A stretch of 64,000 bases of DNA from Clostridium_AD sp050717635 (GTDB taxonomy: Bacteria > Bacillota > Clostridia > Clostridiales > Clostridiaceae), in assembly GCF_050717635.1 (NCBI RefSeq), contig NZ_JBOITO010000020.1:122292-186291 (forward strand). Direction: 5' to 3'. Under the pieces are notes generated by a model. The model made no database searches. It saw only the letters and a program-made list of their open reading frames with translations, and was not told the DNA's origin. Made by a program: the position numbers and the translations under genes. Position 1 is the first letter of the stretch. Each line of letters begins with the position of its first letter. Positions 40,786 through 50,031 of this stretch are shown here, in pieces.

Positions 40786-41940
40786 ATGAAAATATATTTA
40801 GACAATGCAGCTACTACATTTCCTAAACCATCAGCGGTTTATACTTCGATGATGAACTATATGATGAACGTGGGAACAAATCCCGGGAGAGGAGTAACCA
40901 CTGCGTCTCTTGCAGGAAATAAAGTTGTTTTAAATTGTAGATATGCATTAATGGACTTTTTTAACTTTGATAAAGTTGAGAATGTAATTTTCACACCAAA
41001 CATTACCACTTCATTAAATACACTTATAAAAACAGTGGTAAAAAGTGGTTGGCATGTAATAACATCCTCAATGGATCACAACGCGTCGCTAAGACCTTTA
41101 AACGGTCTTTTAGAAAATGGTATTATAGAATTAGACATTGTTCCCTGTTCAAAACAAGGCCTTATCAACATAGATGATTTTGTTAATACAATTAAGCCTA
41201 ATACGAAGCTCGTAGTTCTATCTCATGCCTCAAATATTATTGGAAGTATTCAACCACTCGAAGCTATAGGTAAAATATGTAAAGAAAAAGGTATCTTTTT
41301 CATCATAGACTCTGCACAAACTGCTGGAGTAATACCCTTAGACTTCTACAAGTTAAATTGTAATGCCCTAGCCTTTACTGGCCACAAAGGTTTACTCGGA
41401 CCTCAGGGTACTGGCGGATTTTTAATTGACGACACTCTAAATGAAGCATGTACTTCATTTATGGAGGGCGGAACTGGTAGTCTTTCTTCAAGTATTAGTC
41501 AACCAGATTTTTTACCTGATAAATTCGAGAGTGGGACTCAAAACGCTCCCGGTATAGCAGGTCTTTTAGAAGGTATAAATTTTATTAATACTCAAGGTAT
41601 AGACGCAATTCGAGAGCATGAAGAATACTTATTAAAGAAATTTATAGACGGATTATTAAATATAGACTCCATTAAAATTTATGGATTAACCGATAGTTCT
41701 AAAAGAACAGCAACCATTTCTGTTAATTCTACAAAAATTGACAATTCAGAATTGGGATTTCTACTAGATAGTGAATATGGAATTATAACAAGAACTGGCC
41801 TCCACTGTGCACCACTAGCTCATAAAACCATAGGTACATATCCATGTGGCACTTTAAGATTTGGTATTGGGCCTTTTAACGATATTAAGGACATTAATTA
41901 TACTCTGAATTCCCTAAGTACTATTATAAGAAAGGTGTGA
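40786..41940 (+). CDS. Class V aminotransferase/cysteine desulfurase family protein
   Basis: The 384-aa PLP enzyme starts MKIYLDNAATTFPKP, has the PLP lysine in FTGHKGLLGPQG and the active cysteine in RTGLHCAPLAHK. It belongs to the cysteine-desulfurase-like subgroup often found with yedF and selenium genes. It likely removes sulfur from cysteine or selenium from selenocysteine and passes it to the divergent YedF/DUF3343 proteins; partner choice is inference. GGAGGG precedes the ATG at 40786; the ORF could begin 12 bases upstream. Confidence 0.86.
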   Translation: MKIYLDNAATTFPKPSAVYTSMMNYMMNVGTNPGRGVTTASLAGNKVVLNCRYALMDFFNFDKVENVIFTPNITTSLNTLIKTVVKSGWHVITSSMDHNASLRPLNGLLENGIIELDIVPCSKQGLINIDDFVNTIKPNTKLVVLSHASNIIGSIQPLEAIGKICKEKGIFFIIDSAQTAGVIPLDFYKLNCNALAFTGHKGLLGPQGTGGFLIDDTLNEACTSFMEGGTGSLSSSISQPDFLPDKFESGTQNAPGIAGLLEGINFINTQGIDAIREHEEYLLKKFIDGLLNIDSIKIYGLTDSSKRTATISVNSTKIDNSELGFLLDSEYGIITRTGLHCAPLAHKTIGTYPCGTLRFGIGPFNDIKDINYTLNSLSTIIRKV

Positions 41941-41948
41941 TTTTTTAC

Positions 41949-43001
41949 ATGGATAAATTTCTACAAAAAATTGATAAATTAGCTATATTCTTTATTTTGT
42001 ATACTTTCATTTTTGTAATATTTTTTGGAACAATAGACTACACCCTTCCTTTTGTACTAGCTCTTATTTTAGCGTTAATTCTTAAAATTCCAACAAAATA
42101 TTTAATGGAAAAATTTAATGTTAAAAGTACTGTAGCATCATTATTAACTACAACAGTTTTTTTCACAATAATTGTTGTATTACTAACTTTAGTAATTACT
42201 ACTCTAACTTCCGAAACAATACAACTGGCAAAGAATATACAGTTATATATATCTTCTAACAAAGATAGCATAGTCAATTTTTTAATAAATATGCAAAATT
42301 ATTATAAAAATCTAGATCCAAGTATACTCAGTAATATCGAGTCAAATATCACTGAGTATATTACTAAAACCATAAATATTAGTTTTGATGCCTCCACAAA
42401 AATATTTTCACAGACTTTAGGTTTTGTTTCCGCTATACCCTATATTCTAATGGTTTTATTATTTACTTTACTTGCCACATATTTCTTCACAAAAGATTTA
42501 TCATCTTCAACTAAAAAACTATCAGATTTAATTCCTAGTAAAAACGGAGATAGAATAACCTCCATTTTTGAAGAATCAAAAAAAATGTTTAAAAATTATT
42601 TACTTTCTTACTTATTAATAATCACTATAACATTTTTAGAAACCTTAGTTGTTTTTTTAATTTTTAAAGTTAAGTATGCCGTTACACTAAGTATATTGTG
42701 TGGAGTATTGGATTTATTACCTATTTTTGGTATAGGAGCTATATACCTTCCTTTGATAATAATATTTTTTATATCGCATAATTATGTAGCAGCTTTAGGC
42801 CTTTTAATATCTTATATAATTATCACTATAGTAAGACAAATTATTGAACCTAAAATTGTATCTACCTCACTAGGAATTCATCCCGTAGCGGTTTTAGCCT
42901 CTATATTTATAGGACTCCGAGCAAACGGTATTCTTGGAATGTTATTCTGCATGTTTTTAGTAGTGTTTTACAATATATTGAAAAAAGTTGAAGTTTTGTA
43001 G
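41949..43001 (+). CDS. AI-2E family (PerM/YtvI-like) membrane permease
   Basis: The roughly 350-aa protein has seven to eight hydrophobic segments and the family pattern LCGVLDLLPIFGIGAIYLPL and IVRQIIEPKIVSTSLGIHP in the C-terminal half. Members export small molecules or Na+; in spore formers YtvI-like relatives occur in sporulation regulons. ATG at 41949 chosen over a GTG at 41937 that overlaps the previous stop and has no spaced ribosome site. Confidence 0.85.
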   Translation: MDKFLQKIDKLAIFFILYTFIFVIFFGTIDYTLPFVLALILALILKIPTKYLMEKFNVKSTVASLLTTTVFFTIIVVLLTLVITTLTSETIQLAKNIQLYISSNKDSIVNFLINMQNYYKNLDPSILSNIESNITEYITKTINISFDASTKIFSQTLGFVSAIPYILMVLLFTLLATYFFTKDLSSSTKKLSDLIPSKNGDRITSIFEESKKMFKNYLLSYLLIITITFLETLVVFLIFKVKYAVTLSILCGVLDLLPIFGIGAIYLPLIIIFFISHNYVAALGLLISYIIITIVRQIIEPKIVSTSLGIHPVAVLASIFIGLRANGILGMLFCMFLVVFYNILKKVEVL

Positions 43002-43004
43002 AAT

Positions 43005-43048
43005 AAAAAACCTCCTACATGGATAAAATCCAAATAGGAGGTTTTTTT
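43005..43048 (+). terminator. Terminator-like hairpin that contains the yyaC ribosome binding site
   Basis: AAAAAACCTCCTA (43005-43017) pairs over 13 bp with TAGGAGGTTTTTT (43035-43047), ending in seven T and then the ATG of yyaC at 43049. The 3' arm holds the AGGAGG that serves yyaC. In read-through RNA the ribosome site would be closed. Confidence 0.8.
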
Positions 43049-43651
43049 ATGGTAGATAAAGTTATTTTAGATTCTATGTCCAAAGATTGCACTTATAAGT
43101 TAAGAGATATTATAAGTCAGTATATTATTCCCATAGCTAAATGTTCACGTCCTATTGTAGTTTTATGTATTGGTACTGATAGGTCTACTGGTGATAGTTT
43201 AGGCCCCCTTGTTGGAAATAAGCTTAAATTTTTAGTTAGAAATGAAATCCATGTTTATGGTAGTCTTGAATGTCCAGTACATGCTAAAAATTTATGTGAA
43301 ACAATTGATGAAATTAACTATTCTTACACCAATCCTTATATTATTGCAATTGATGCTTGCCTAGGTAGTTTGCAAAATGTAGGTAAAATCATTGTTGAGG
43401 AAAAGCCCTTAAGCCCTGGGGCAGCTATGAATAAAGATCTACCTAAAGTGGGTGACCTAAGCATAACAGGCGTTGTAAATATATCTGGTGCCTTTGAATT
43501 TATGGTACTTCAAAACACAAGATTGTATACAGTTATGATGCTTGCTGATGCTATATCAAACGGTTTATATCATTCAATACTCAAATCTATAGGTGGAAGA
43601 AGATTTAATTCTCTTTATAATGAATCAACTATAAAGGATGTTGAAATTTAA
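43049..43651 (+). CDS. yyaC: Spore protease YyaC (GPR-like)
   Basis: The 200-aa protein matches YyaC: VLCIGTDRSTGDSLGPLVG, YGSLECPVHAKNL, IIAIDACLG and GDLSITGVVNI. It is related to the germination protease GPR and is made during sporulation in Bacillus. The ATG at 43049 has AGGAGG within the upstream hairpin; an ATG at 43019 lies inside the loop and has no good site. The gene is followed by a strong hairpin. Confidence 0.9.
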   Translation: MVDKVILDSMSKDCTYKLRDIISQYIIPIAKCSRPIVVLCIGTDRSTGDSLGPLVGNKLKFLVRNEIHVYGSLECPVHAKNLCETIDEINYSYTNPYIIAIDACLGSLQNVGKIIVEEKPLSPGAAMNKDLPKVGDLSITGVVNISGAFEFMVLQNTRLYTVMMLADAISNGLYHSILKSIGGRRFNSLYNESTIKDVEI

Positions 43652-43667
43652 TTCCAGTATGTTTAAA

Positions 43668-43711
43668 GAAATAACAAGTAAAATATAACGTTATACTTTA
43701 CTTGTTATTTC
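43668..43711 (+). terminator. Hairpin after yyaC
   Basis: GAAATAACAAGTAAA pairs with TTTACTTGTTATTTC, and the stem continues past one mismatch through TATAACGTTATA. The T run after it is short, so termination may be partial. Confidence 0.75.
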
Positions 43712-43789
43712 GATTTATGTTTCTAAATATATTTTTAGTAATGTTTGTACATATTTATTCGTTAATCTAAAACCATACCAGAAGTGATT

Positions 43790-44047
43790 TTAAAAAATAT
43801 TACTATACACTCTATTACACAATATATATTCTATTTCATCAATAGTTTTACTTCCACTATCAATGATTAGTGTTCCTTCTCTTCTAATGTTATTTTGCAT
43901 ATTCAATTTTATTAGTCCACCGTCTTTAAGATTACATATAATTGCGTCACAACAGACATTATTTTCTCTATTATTTATTACTGTATGACCTCTTTTAATT
44001 AGCTCATCTTGTAAAATTACAAGTTCTTGTGAAATACATATTACCAT
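43790..44047 (-). CDS. YkuS-like (UPF0180) small protein
   Basis: The 85-aa protein resembles UPF0180: an N-terminal helix LVILQDELIKRGHTVI, CCDAIICNLKDGG in the middle and a late SKTIDEIEYILCNR helix. The match is at pattern level. AAAGGGG site before the ATG. Function unknown. Confidence 0.6.
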   Translation of the reverse strand: MVICISQELVILQDELIKRGHTVINNRENNVCCDAIICNLKDGGLIKLNMQNNIRREGTLIIDSGSKTIDEIEYILCNRVYSNIF

Positions 44048-44112
44048 AAAAAAACCCCTTTGTTTTTATTCTGTCCTAAAAGAGATTTTTTATTATACTA
44101 TATTCATATTTT

Positions 44113-44613
44113 TTATTTAGAATTCATAGCTTGCTCTAACACTTTGCTCTCTTCCTGTGATAAGTCATACCTAGATATCCCTTTATCCACCGGTTTAGCA
44201 TAAGTAGTGCTTTCGTTTCTACCATATATACTGGTTAATATAACCCCATTTTGGTTTCCATCAAGCAGTGCTATTGAAAAACTTAAATCACTCCCAACAT
44301 CTTCAAAAGCTTTATACCTTATAATTGAAGTCCTTTGAACACAAGTTTTTAGCTGCCCATTTAATCCATTAAACATTTGTTTCATAACATCATTTTCTTC
44401 TTTAACTTCATCAATTTTATCTAAATATGATATAACAACATCTTCTAAATTCTTTTTATTTACCCCTCTCATTAGTTTTCTATATTTGTTCTCTAATTTA
44501 TTTAAAAACCTATATGTCATTATAATTATTACTGTTAAAATAAAAACAACAACTATAAGAGATAGTATTATATATACCTCTGCATTACTTATAAAATTAA
44601 ATATACTCTGCAT
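44113..44613 (-). CDS. DUF4446 family membrane-anchored protein
   Basis: The 166-aa protein has one N-terminal membrane segment (about 13-33), a coiled-coil-like middle and the conserved RYKAFEDVGSDLSFSIALLD..NGVILTSIYGR block of DUF4446. It follows spo0J in many clostridia, and may be spore-related, but the function is not known. GGAAGG site before the ATG. Confidence 0.88.
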   Translation of the reverse strand: MQSIFNFISNAEVYIILSLIVVVFILTVIIIMTYRFLNKLENKYRKLMRGVNKKNLEDVVISYLDKIDEVKEENDVMKQMFNGLNGQLKTCVQRTSIIRYKAFEDVGSDLSFSIALLDGNQNGVILTSIYGRNESTTYAKPVDKGISRYDLSQEESKVLEQAMNSK

Positions 44614-44636
44614 TTTAAATTACATCCTTCCTATTA

Positions 44637-44652
44637 TGTTTCACGTGAAACA
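44637..44652. promoter_or_regulatory. parS: parS site (Spo0J/ParB binding)
   Basis: Exact TGTTTCACGTGAAACA, the Bacillus/Clostridium parS consensus. It lies directly after the spo0J stop codon, about 9.5 kb from dnaA. Confidence 0.97.
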
Positions 44653-45504
44653 TTATATATTAAAAACTTCTAAAATTCTTTCAAAATCTTCTTCTGAGTA
44701 ATACTCAATTTCTATTTTACCTTTGTTTTTATTCTTAGAGTTTATAAAAACTTTAGTGCCAAAATGATTCTCTAACTTATTCAATACATCTTTATAGTAT
44801 ATATTGTTTTGTTTTTCCACTACTTTTACCTTTTTTTCGCTATCAAAATTTTTCACTACTTTCTCTGTTTGTCTAACATTGAGACTATCATCTATAACCA
44901 TTTGCGCAATTTCATATTGTATTTGTTTATCGTTTATTCCGAGTATTGCCCTTCCGTGCCCCTCAGATATTACCCCATCTATTATGTAATCTTGAACTCT
45001 TTCATCTAAGTTTAGTAATCTCATACAATTTGTTATAGCTGTTCTTGACTTGGACACCTTTTTACTAATATCTTCCTGCGTAAGATTGAAATCTACTATT
45101 AGTTTCTTATAAGCTATTGCTTCTTCAATAGCATTTAGATCTTCTCTTTGAATGTTTTCTATTAATGATATTTCTAATATTTTTTTGTTATCTACATTCA
45201 TTATGACTGCTGGTATATTAGTTAGCCCAATACTTTTAGCTGCTCTGAATCTTCTTTCACCTGCTATAACTACATATATATCACCTTCTTTATTTAATAT
45301 GATAGGCTGTATCACACCATGTTCTTTTATTGATTGTGCCAATTCAGATATTTTCCCAGGATCAAAACTTTTTCTTGGTTGATCTTTGTTAGCTTTTATC
45401 AAATTCATAGATATTTTTATAATTGAGGAACCATCCTCTGCAAATTCTTCTTCTGGTATTAAAGCACCAAGACCCTTACCTAGCCCAAATTTTTTGCTCA
45501 ACAC
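44653..45504 (-). CDS. spo0J: Chromosome partitioning protein ParB/Spo0J
   Basis: ParB binds parS, spreads as a CTP-dependent clamp and directs chromosome segregation. The 283-aa protein has the CTPase motif AGERRFRAAKSIG, the ENIQREDLNAIEEA stretch, an HTH (LTQEDISKKVSKSRTAITN) and a C-terminal dimer domain. GTG start after GGGAG. It sits three bases from the soj stop, so the two are co-translated. Confidence 0.96.
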   Translation of the reverse strand: MLSKKFGLGKGLGALIPEEEFAEDGSSIIKISMNLIKANKDQPRKSFDPGKISELAQSIKEHGVIQPIILNKEGDIYVVIAGERRFRAAKSIGLTNIPAVIMNVDNKKILEISLIENIQREDLNAIEEAIAYKKLIVDFNLTQEDISKKVSKSRTAITNCMRLLNLDERVQDYIIDGVISEGHGRAILGINDKQIQYEIAQMVIDDSLNVRQTEKVVKNFDSEKKVKVVEKQNNIYYKDVLNKLENHFGTKVFINSKNKNKGKIEIEYYSEEDFERILEVFNI

Positions 45505-45507
45505 TAA

Positions 45508-46275
45508 TCATCTCCCTTGTCTATTTAAAAATTCATTTGCTAATTCCGCATATGCCTCTGCACCCTTGCATTTATCATCATACAACATAATTGGAAGTCC
45601 AAAACTTGGTGATTCTGCCAATCTTATATTTCTAGGTATAGTTGTATCGTAAACTTTATTATTAAAATATTTTTTTACTTCTAGTACAACCTCATTACAA
45701 AGTTTTGTTCTATTATCATACATACTTAAAATTATACCCTCAATTTCCAGCTTTTTATTTAAAGATTTTCTAACAAGCCCTATGGTGTTAATTAGTTGAC
45801 CAACACCTTCCAAAGCGTAAAACTCACATTGAATAGGTGTAAGTACAGTATCTGAAGCAGTAAGTGCATTTATAGTTAATATTCCAAGTGACGGAGGGCA
45901 ATCTATAAAAATATAGTCAAATTCACCCTCAATTTCTTTTAGCTTTTTCTTTAGCATATTTTCACGATTACTTGTATTGATTAATTCTACTTCTGCACCT
46001 ACAAGCTCCATTGTAGAAGGTACTACGTATAGATTCTTTATTAGTTCACATTCTTTTATAGTTTCTCTTATTGAAATATCCGATGTTAATAAATCATATA
46101 TTGATAAATCTATCTTTTTTTTATCAAAACCCAATCCACTTGTGGTGTTACCTTGAGGGTCAATATCTATTGTTAAAACTTTTTTGCCTTGCATAGCTAA
46201 ATATGCACATAGATTTATATTCGTAGTAGTTTTACCTACCCCACCCTTTTGATTGAAAATACATATAGTTTTCAT
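45508..46275 (-). CDS. soj: Chromosome partitioning ATPase ParA/Soj
   Basis: Soj is a Walker-type ATPase that works with Spo0J in origin segregation and also regulates DnaA. The 255-aa protein begins MKTICIFNQKGGVGKTT with the deviant Walker A, then the DIDPQGN switch and IDCPPSLG. The frame extends 13 codons upstream, but the ATG at 46275 with GGTAGGTG gives the family start. Confidence 0.96.
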   Translation of the reverse strand: MKTICIFNQKGGVGKTTTNINLCAYLAMQGKKVLTIDIDPQGNTTSGLGFDKKKIDLSIYDLLTSDISIRETIKECELIKNLYVVPSTMELVGAEVELINTSNRENMLKKKLKEIEGEFDYIFIDCPPSLGILTINALTASDTVLTPIQCEFYALEGVGQLINTIGLVRKSLNKKLEIEGIILSMYDNRTKLCNEVVLEVKKYFNNKVYDTTIPRNIRLAESPSFGLPIMLYDDKCKGAEAYAELANEFLNRQGR

Positions 46276-46439
46276 GACTACACCTACCATTCGTAATATT
46301 ATTCTTATTTTCATGAGTTATTTTCGCTATAAAGTTTTTTTTTATAATATAAAATTCCTTAGAGAATATAAAGCTCTTTATATTCTCTAAAGCTATTATA
46401 TATTTATGTACCACAATTTAATAGTCTTTTCTCAAAAAA

Positions 46440-46483
46440 AATATAAAAAAAGAGAATGTTTCACGTGAAACATTCTCTTTTTT
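46440..46483 (-). terminator. noc terminator whose stem is a parS site
   Basis: A perfect 38-base palindrome at 46446-46483 has TGTTTCACGTGAAACA (46457-46472) at its centre. On the minus strand it is followed by a T run, so the RNA forms a 19-bp stem with a U tail after noc, while the DNA is an exact parS site. Confidence 0.9.
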
Positions 46484-46492
46484 ATATATTTG

Positions 46493-47272
46493 TTATTTTT
46501 TAGGTATTTTTATTGTAACTTCTATACTATCTTCTAATTCCTTAGATCTATATTCTGCATTTATCCCATACTTATCAAAAACTTGTTTAATCGTATTTAT
46601 ATATACTCTAGGAGCAAAAATTCCTTTGATTTTTTTCTTTCCCCCCACAGCTACTTCATCTCTGCATAACTTTAATAATTCTCTTTCAATAAGTTGTTCT
46701 GCATATTTAACATTTAGTGATTTATCAATAATTACTTTAAGCACTTTCTTTTGAATGTTTATATTGGGTAATTTTAAAAGTGCTCTAGCATGTCTTTCAG
46801 TAAGTTTGTTTTCTACCAAGACATTAGTTATCTCTTTATCTAGTTTTAAAAGTCTTAGTTTATTAGCTATAGTTGATTGTTTTTTTCCTATTATTTGAGC
46901 TAACTTTTCTTGTGTGTAGGAATGATCTTGAATAAGATTAGAATAAGCCACTGCTTCTTCCAAAAAATTTAAATCTTCTCTTTGCAAATTTTCTAATAAT
47001 GCAATTGCAGCAGAATCTTTATCTGTAATATCTATAATTATTACTGGAACCTGCTCTAGTCCTATTTTTTTTGCTGCTCTTAGTCTTCTCTCTCCCGCTA
47101 CCAATTCATATCTAGTTTCTCCACTCTTTCTAACTGTTAGTGGTTGAATTATTCCATAAGATTTAATTGACTGCGACAGTTCTTCAATAGTTTCTTCATT
47201 AAAATGCTTTCTAGGCTGATAAACATTTGGTGAAATTAATTCAATAGATACATAATTAACGTTGTTTTGCAT
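46493..47272 (-). CDS. noc: ParB-family nucleoid occlusion protein Noc
   Basis: The 259-aa Spo0J paralogue blocks division over the nucleoid in Bacillus. It has the PRKHFNEETIEELSQSIK and AGERRLRAAKKIG motifs, an HTH (YTQEKLAQIIGKKQSTIAN) and a lysine-rich C-terminal half. Its place between soj and rsmG is the normal one for noc. The frame runs 30 codons further upstream, but the ATG at 47272 has a GAGGGATGG site and fits the family. The N-terminal amphipathic helix of Bacillus Noc is not obvious here. Confidence 0.88.
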   Translation of the reverse strand: MQNNVNYVSIELISPNVYQPRKHFNEETIEELSQSIKSYGIIQPLTVRKSGETRYELVAGERRLRAAKKIGLEQVPVIIIDITDKDSAAIALLENLQREDLNFLEEAVAYSNLIQDHSYTQEKLAQIIGKKQSTIANKLRLLKLDKEITNVLVENKLTERHARALLKLPNINIQKKVLKVIIDKSLNVKYAEQLIERELLKLCRDEVAVGGKKKIKGIFAPRVYINTIKQVFDKYGINAEYRSKELEDSIEVTIKIPKK

Positions 47273-47371
47273 AATATACCATCCCTCAAGTTTTTTCCTT
47301 ATATTAACAATTCTCTCTTTCTGTCTAATATCCTTCTTTTTTTTTATTAAATCGTATGACAAATTATGACA

Positions 47372-48091
47372 TTATAACAGCGGATTTTTAGAAACTATAC
47401 CTGCACCTCTAGGATACTGCTTATGAGTTACAGAAATTTTACTTATTATTATAAGATTATGCTTTAAATCACTGTCTTCAATTTGCACTTTTTCGATATG
47501 TTCTATTCGTCCACCTAATTTCCTTATTGCATTTTGTGAACACTTAATTTCCTCTTCAGCGGCAGGTCCCTTCATTGCAACAAAATATCCTCCAACCTTT
47601 ACATAGGGTATACAATATTCACTTAAAACTGTTAAATTAGCAACAGCCCTTGAAACTGCAACATCAAACTTTTCTCTATACTGATGCTCTTGTGCAAAAT
47701 CTTCTGCCCTACCATGAATTGCACTAATATTCTTTAGATTTAAATCCTTAATTACTTCGTTTAAAAATTTAATTCTTTTATTCAGTGAATCTAATAGGAC
47801 TATATTTATTTCGGGTTTCATTATTTTCATAGGTATACCAGGAAACCCACCTCCAGTCCCTATATCTATTACACTTTTCGCACTCTTTAGCTCCTCAAAA
47901 TTAAAAACTTTCATAGAATCAATAAAATGTTTTTTTACTATATCTTCATCTTCTTTTATAGCTGTTAAGTTTATTTTTTTATTCCATTCTTTTATAAGAT
48001 CTTTATATCTCATAAATTGTTGGTATTTTTTTTCAGTAAAATCAAGCCCTACATTATTACTAGCCTCATTTAATATATCAAAGTATTCCAT
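47372..48091 (-). CDS. rsmG: 16S rRNA (guanine-N7) methyltransferase
   Basis: RsmG (GidB) methylates G527 of 16S rRNA. The 239-aa protein has the SAM motif VIDIGTGGGFPGIPMKI and SRAVANLTVL. GGAGGTGG site before the ATG. It follows mnmG by 27 bases, as usual. Confidence 0.95.
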   Translation of the reverse strand: MEYFDILNEASNNVGLDFTEKKYQQFMRYKDLIKEWNKKINLTAIKEDEDIVKKHFIDSMKVFNFEELKSAKSVIDIGTGGGFPGIPMKIMKPEINIVLLDSLNKRIKFLNEVIKDLNLKNISAIHGRAEDFAQEHQYREKFDVAVSRAVANLTVLSEYCIPYVKVGGYFVAMKGPAAEEEIKCSQNAIRKLGGRIEHIEKVQIEDSDLKHNLIIISKISVTHKQYPRGAGIVSKNPLL

Positions 48092-48118
48092 ATTCCACCT
48101 CCATGTTCATTTTATAAC

Positions 48119-50023
48119 TTAAATATTAACTTTAGGTATCAAACTATTTTTAATTCTATTTTGTTGCTCAATATATATCATTAAAACAGTCATATCTGCA
48201 GGTGATACCCCTGATATTCTAGAAGCTTGACCTATACTTTCCGGTTTGATTTTACCTAATTTTTGCATAGCCTCTATCCTTAACCCTTTTATTTGATCAT
48301 AATTTATATCTTTTGGTATAAGTTTGTTTTCAAACTTCTTAAATTGTTTTATTTGTTCTAATTGTTTCTGGATATACCCTTCATACTTTGAAACAATGTT
48401 AACTTGCTCTTGTACATATTTATCTAATTTAGGCCTATCAATATCAAGTTTTGAAACTTTATAATAATCAAGCTCTGGTCTTTTTATGAGCTCATATAGG
48501 CTAATGGGCTTTTTTAGTGGTGTAGAGTTACAAGAAATCAAAAATTCCTCTATCTCTTTTTTATTTGTGATTTGTAAGTGTTTAATTCTATTAATTTCTT
48601 CTACAAGTTGCATTTTCTTTTTCACAAATAAATCATATCTATGTTCTTTAACAAGGCCTACCCCATATCCTATTTCAGTTAGCCTTAAATCAGCGTTATC
48701 TTGCCTTAGAAGCAATCTATACTCTGCCCTTGATGTCATCATCCTATATGGTTCATTAGTACCTTTAGTAACTAAATCATCAATTAAAACTCCTATATAC
48801 GCATCAGATCTTTTTAATATTAATGGGTCCTTGTTTTGAATAATAAGTGCAGCATTAATTCCTGCCATAAGCCCCTGAGCTGCCGCTTCTTCATATCCTG
48901 AGGAACCGTTTATTTGCCCTGCTGAGAATAATCCGCTAGTGTTTTTAAATTCCAATGTAAGTTTTAAATCCGTGGAATATATGCAATCATATTCTATTGC
49001 ATAAGCAGTTCTCATAATTTCTACATTTTCAAGTCCTGGAACAGTTTTTAATACTTCAATCTGAACCTCTTCAGGAAGTGAACTTGACATACCTTGAACA
49101 TACATTTCCTCAGTAGTTTCACCCTCAGGTTCAATAAATATTTGGTGTCTCTGCTTATCCGCAAATCTCATTACTTTATCTTCGATAGAAGGGCAATATC
49201 TAGGTCCCGTACTAGAAATAGATCCATTATATAGTGGCGACCTACCAATATTCTCTCTAATTACATTATGCGTATTTTCATTTGTATAGGTCAGATAACA
49301 TGATACCTGTTCCCTATTTATATCTTCACTTATAAATGAAAATGGAACTATCGACCTATCTCCACATTGCTCTTCCATTTTGGAAAAATCAACTGATCGT
49401 TTATTTATTCTAGCTGGAGTTCCTGTTTTAAACCTTCGGAGTCTAATCCCTATTTCCTCTAAGGATTTAGAAAGTTTGTTAGCTGGAAGAAGTCCACTAG
49501 GACCTTCTTCAAATCTAAGATCTCCAATTATTATTTCTGATTTTAAATATGTTCCGGAAGCAATAATAACAGCCTTAGTCTCAAAGTACCCCCCATTTTT
49601 CGTAAGAACACCTTCAACTTTTCCATTCATTACATCTATAGAAACTACTTCTAATTGTTTTAAATATAAGTTTTCTTGTTTTTCTAATACATTTTTCATT
49701 CTTTCAGTGTACGCTTTTTTATCCGCCTGTGCTCGAAGCGAAAAGACAGCTGGACCTTTGGACGTATTTAACATTCTAGATTGTATAAATGTATTATCAA
49801 TATTCACTCCCATTTCACCACCAAGAGCATCTATTTCTCTTACTAAATGTCCTTTAGCAGTTCCACCAATATTGGGGTTACAAGGCATTAATGCAACACT
49901 ATCTAAATTTATAGCACAAATTAGTGTTTTACATCCCATTCTTGCAGCTGCCAGCGCTGCCTCGCAACCTGCATGACCAGCCCCAATAACTACAACATCG
50001 AAATTTCCTGCAATATATTTCAT
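48119..50023 (-). CDS. mnmG: tRNA uridine 5-carboxymethylaminomethyl modification enzyme MnmG
   Basis: MnmG (GidA) works with MnmE to modify wobble U34 of tRNAs. It has the FAD motif VVIGAGHAGCEAALAAARMG, the cysteine in FRTGTPARI context (RFKTGTPARI here), and the C-terminal ISGVSPADM block. The frame extends to 50047 over the mnmE stop, but the ATG at 50023 with AGGGATAG gives the normal length (634 aa). Confidence 0.95.
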   Translation of the reverse strand: MKYIAGNFDVVVIGAGHAGCEAALAAARMGCKTLICAINLDSVALMPCNPNIGGTAKGHLVREIDALGGEMGVNIDNTFIQSRMLNTSKGPAVFSLRAQADKKAYTERMKNVLEKQENLYLKQLEVVSIDVMNGKVEGVLTKNGGYFETKAVIIASGTYLKSEIIIGDLRFEEGPSGLLPANKLSKSLEEIGIRLRRFKTGTPARINKRSVDFSKMEEQCGDRSIVPFSFISEDINREQVSCYLTYTNENTHNVIRENIGRSPLYNGSISSTGPRYCPSIEDKVMRFADKQRHQIFIEPEGETTEEMYVQGMSSSLPEEVQIEVLKTVPGLENVEIMRTAYAIEYDCIYSTDLKLTLEFKNTSGLFSAGQINGSSGYEEAAAQGLMAGINAALIIQNKDPLILKRSDAYIGVLIDDLVTKGTNEPYRMMTSRAEYRLLLRQDNADLRLTEIGYGVGLVKEHRYDLFVKKKMQLVEEINRIKHLQITNKKEIEEFLISCNSTPLKKPISLYELIKRPELDYYKVSKLDIDRPKLDKYVQEQVNIVSKYEGYIQKQLEQIKQFKKFENKLIPKDINYDQIKGLRIEAMQKLGKIKPESIGQASRISGVSPADMTVLMIYIEQQNRIKNSLIPKVNI

Positions 50024-50031
50024 ATCTATCC

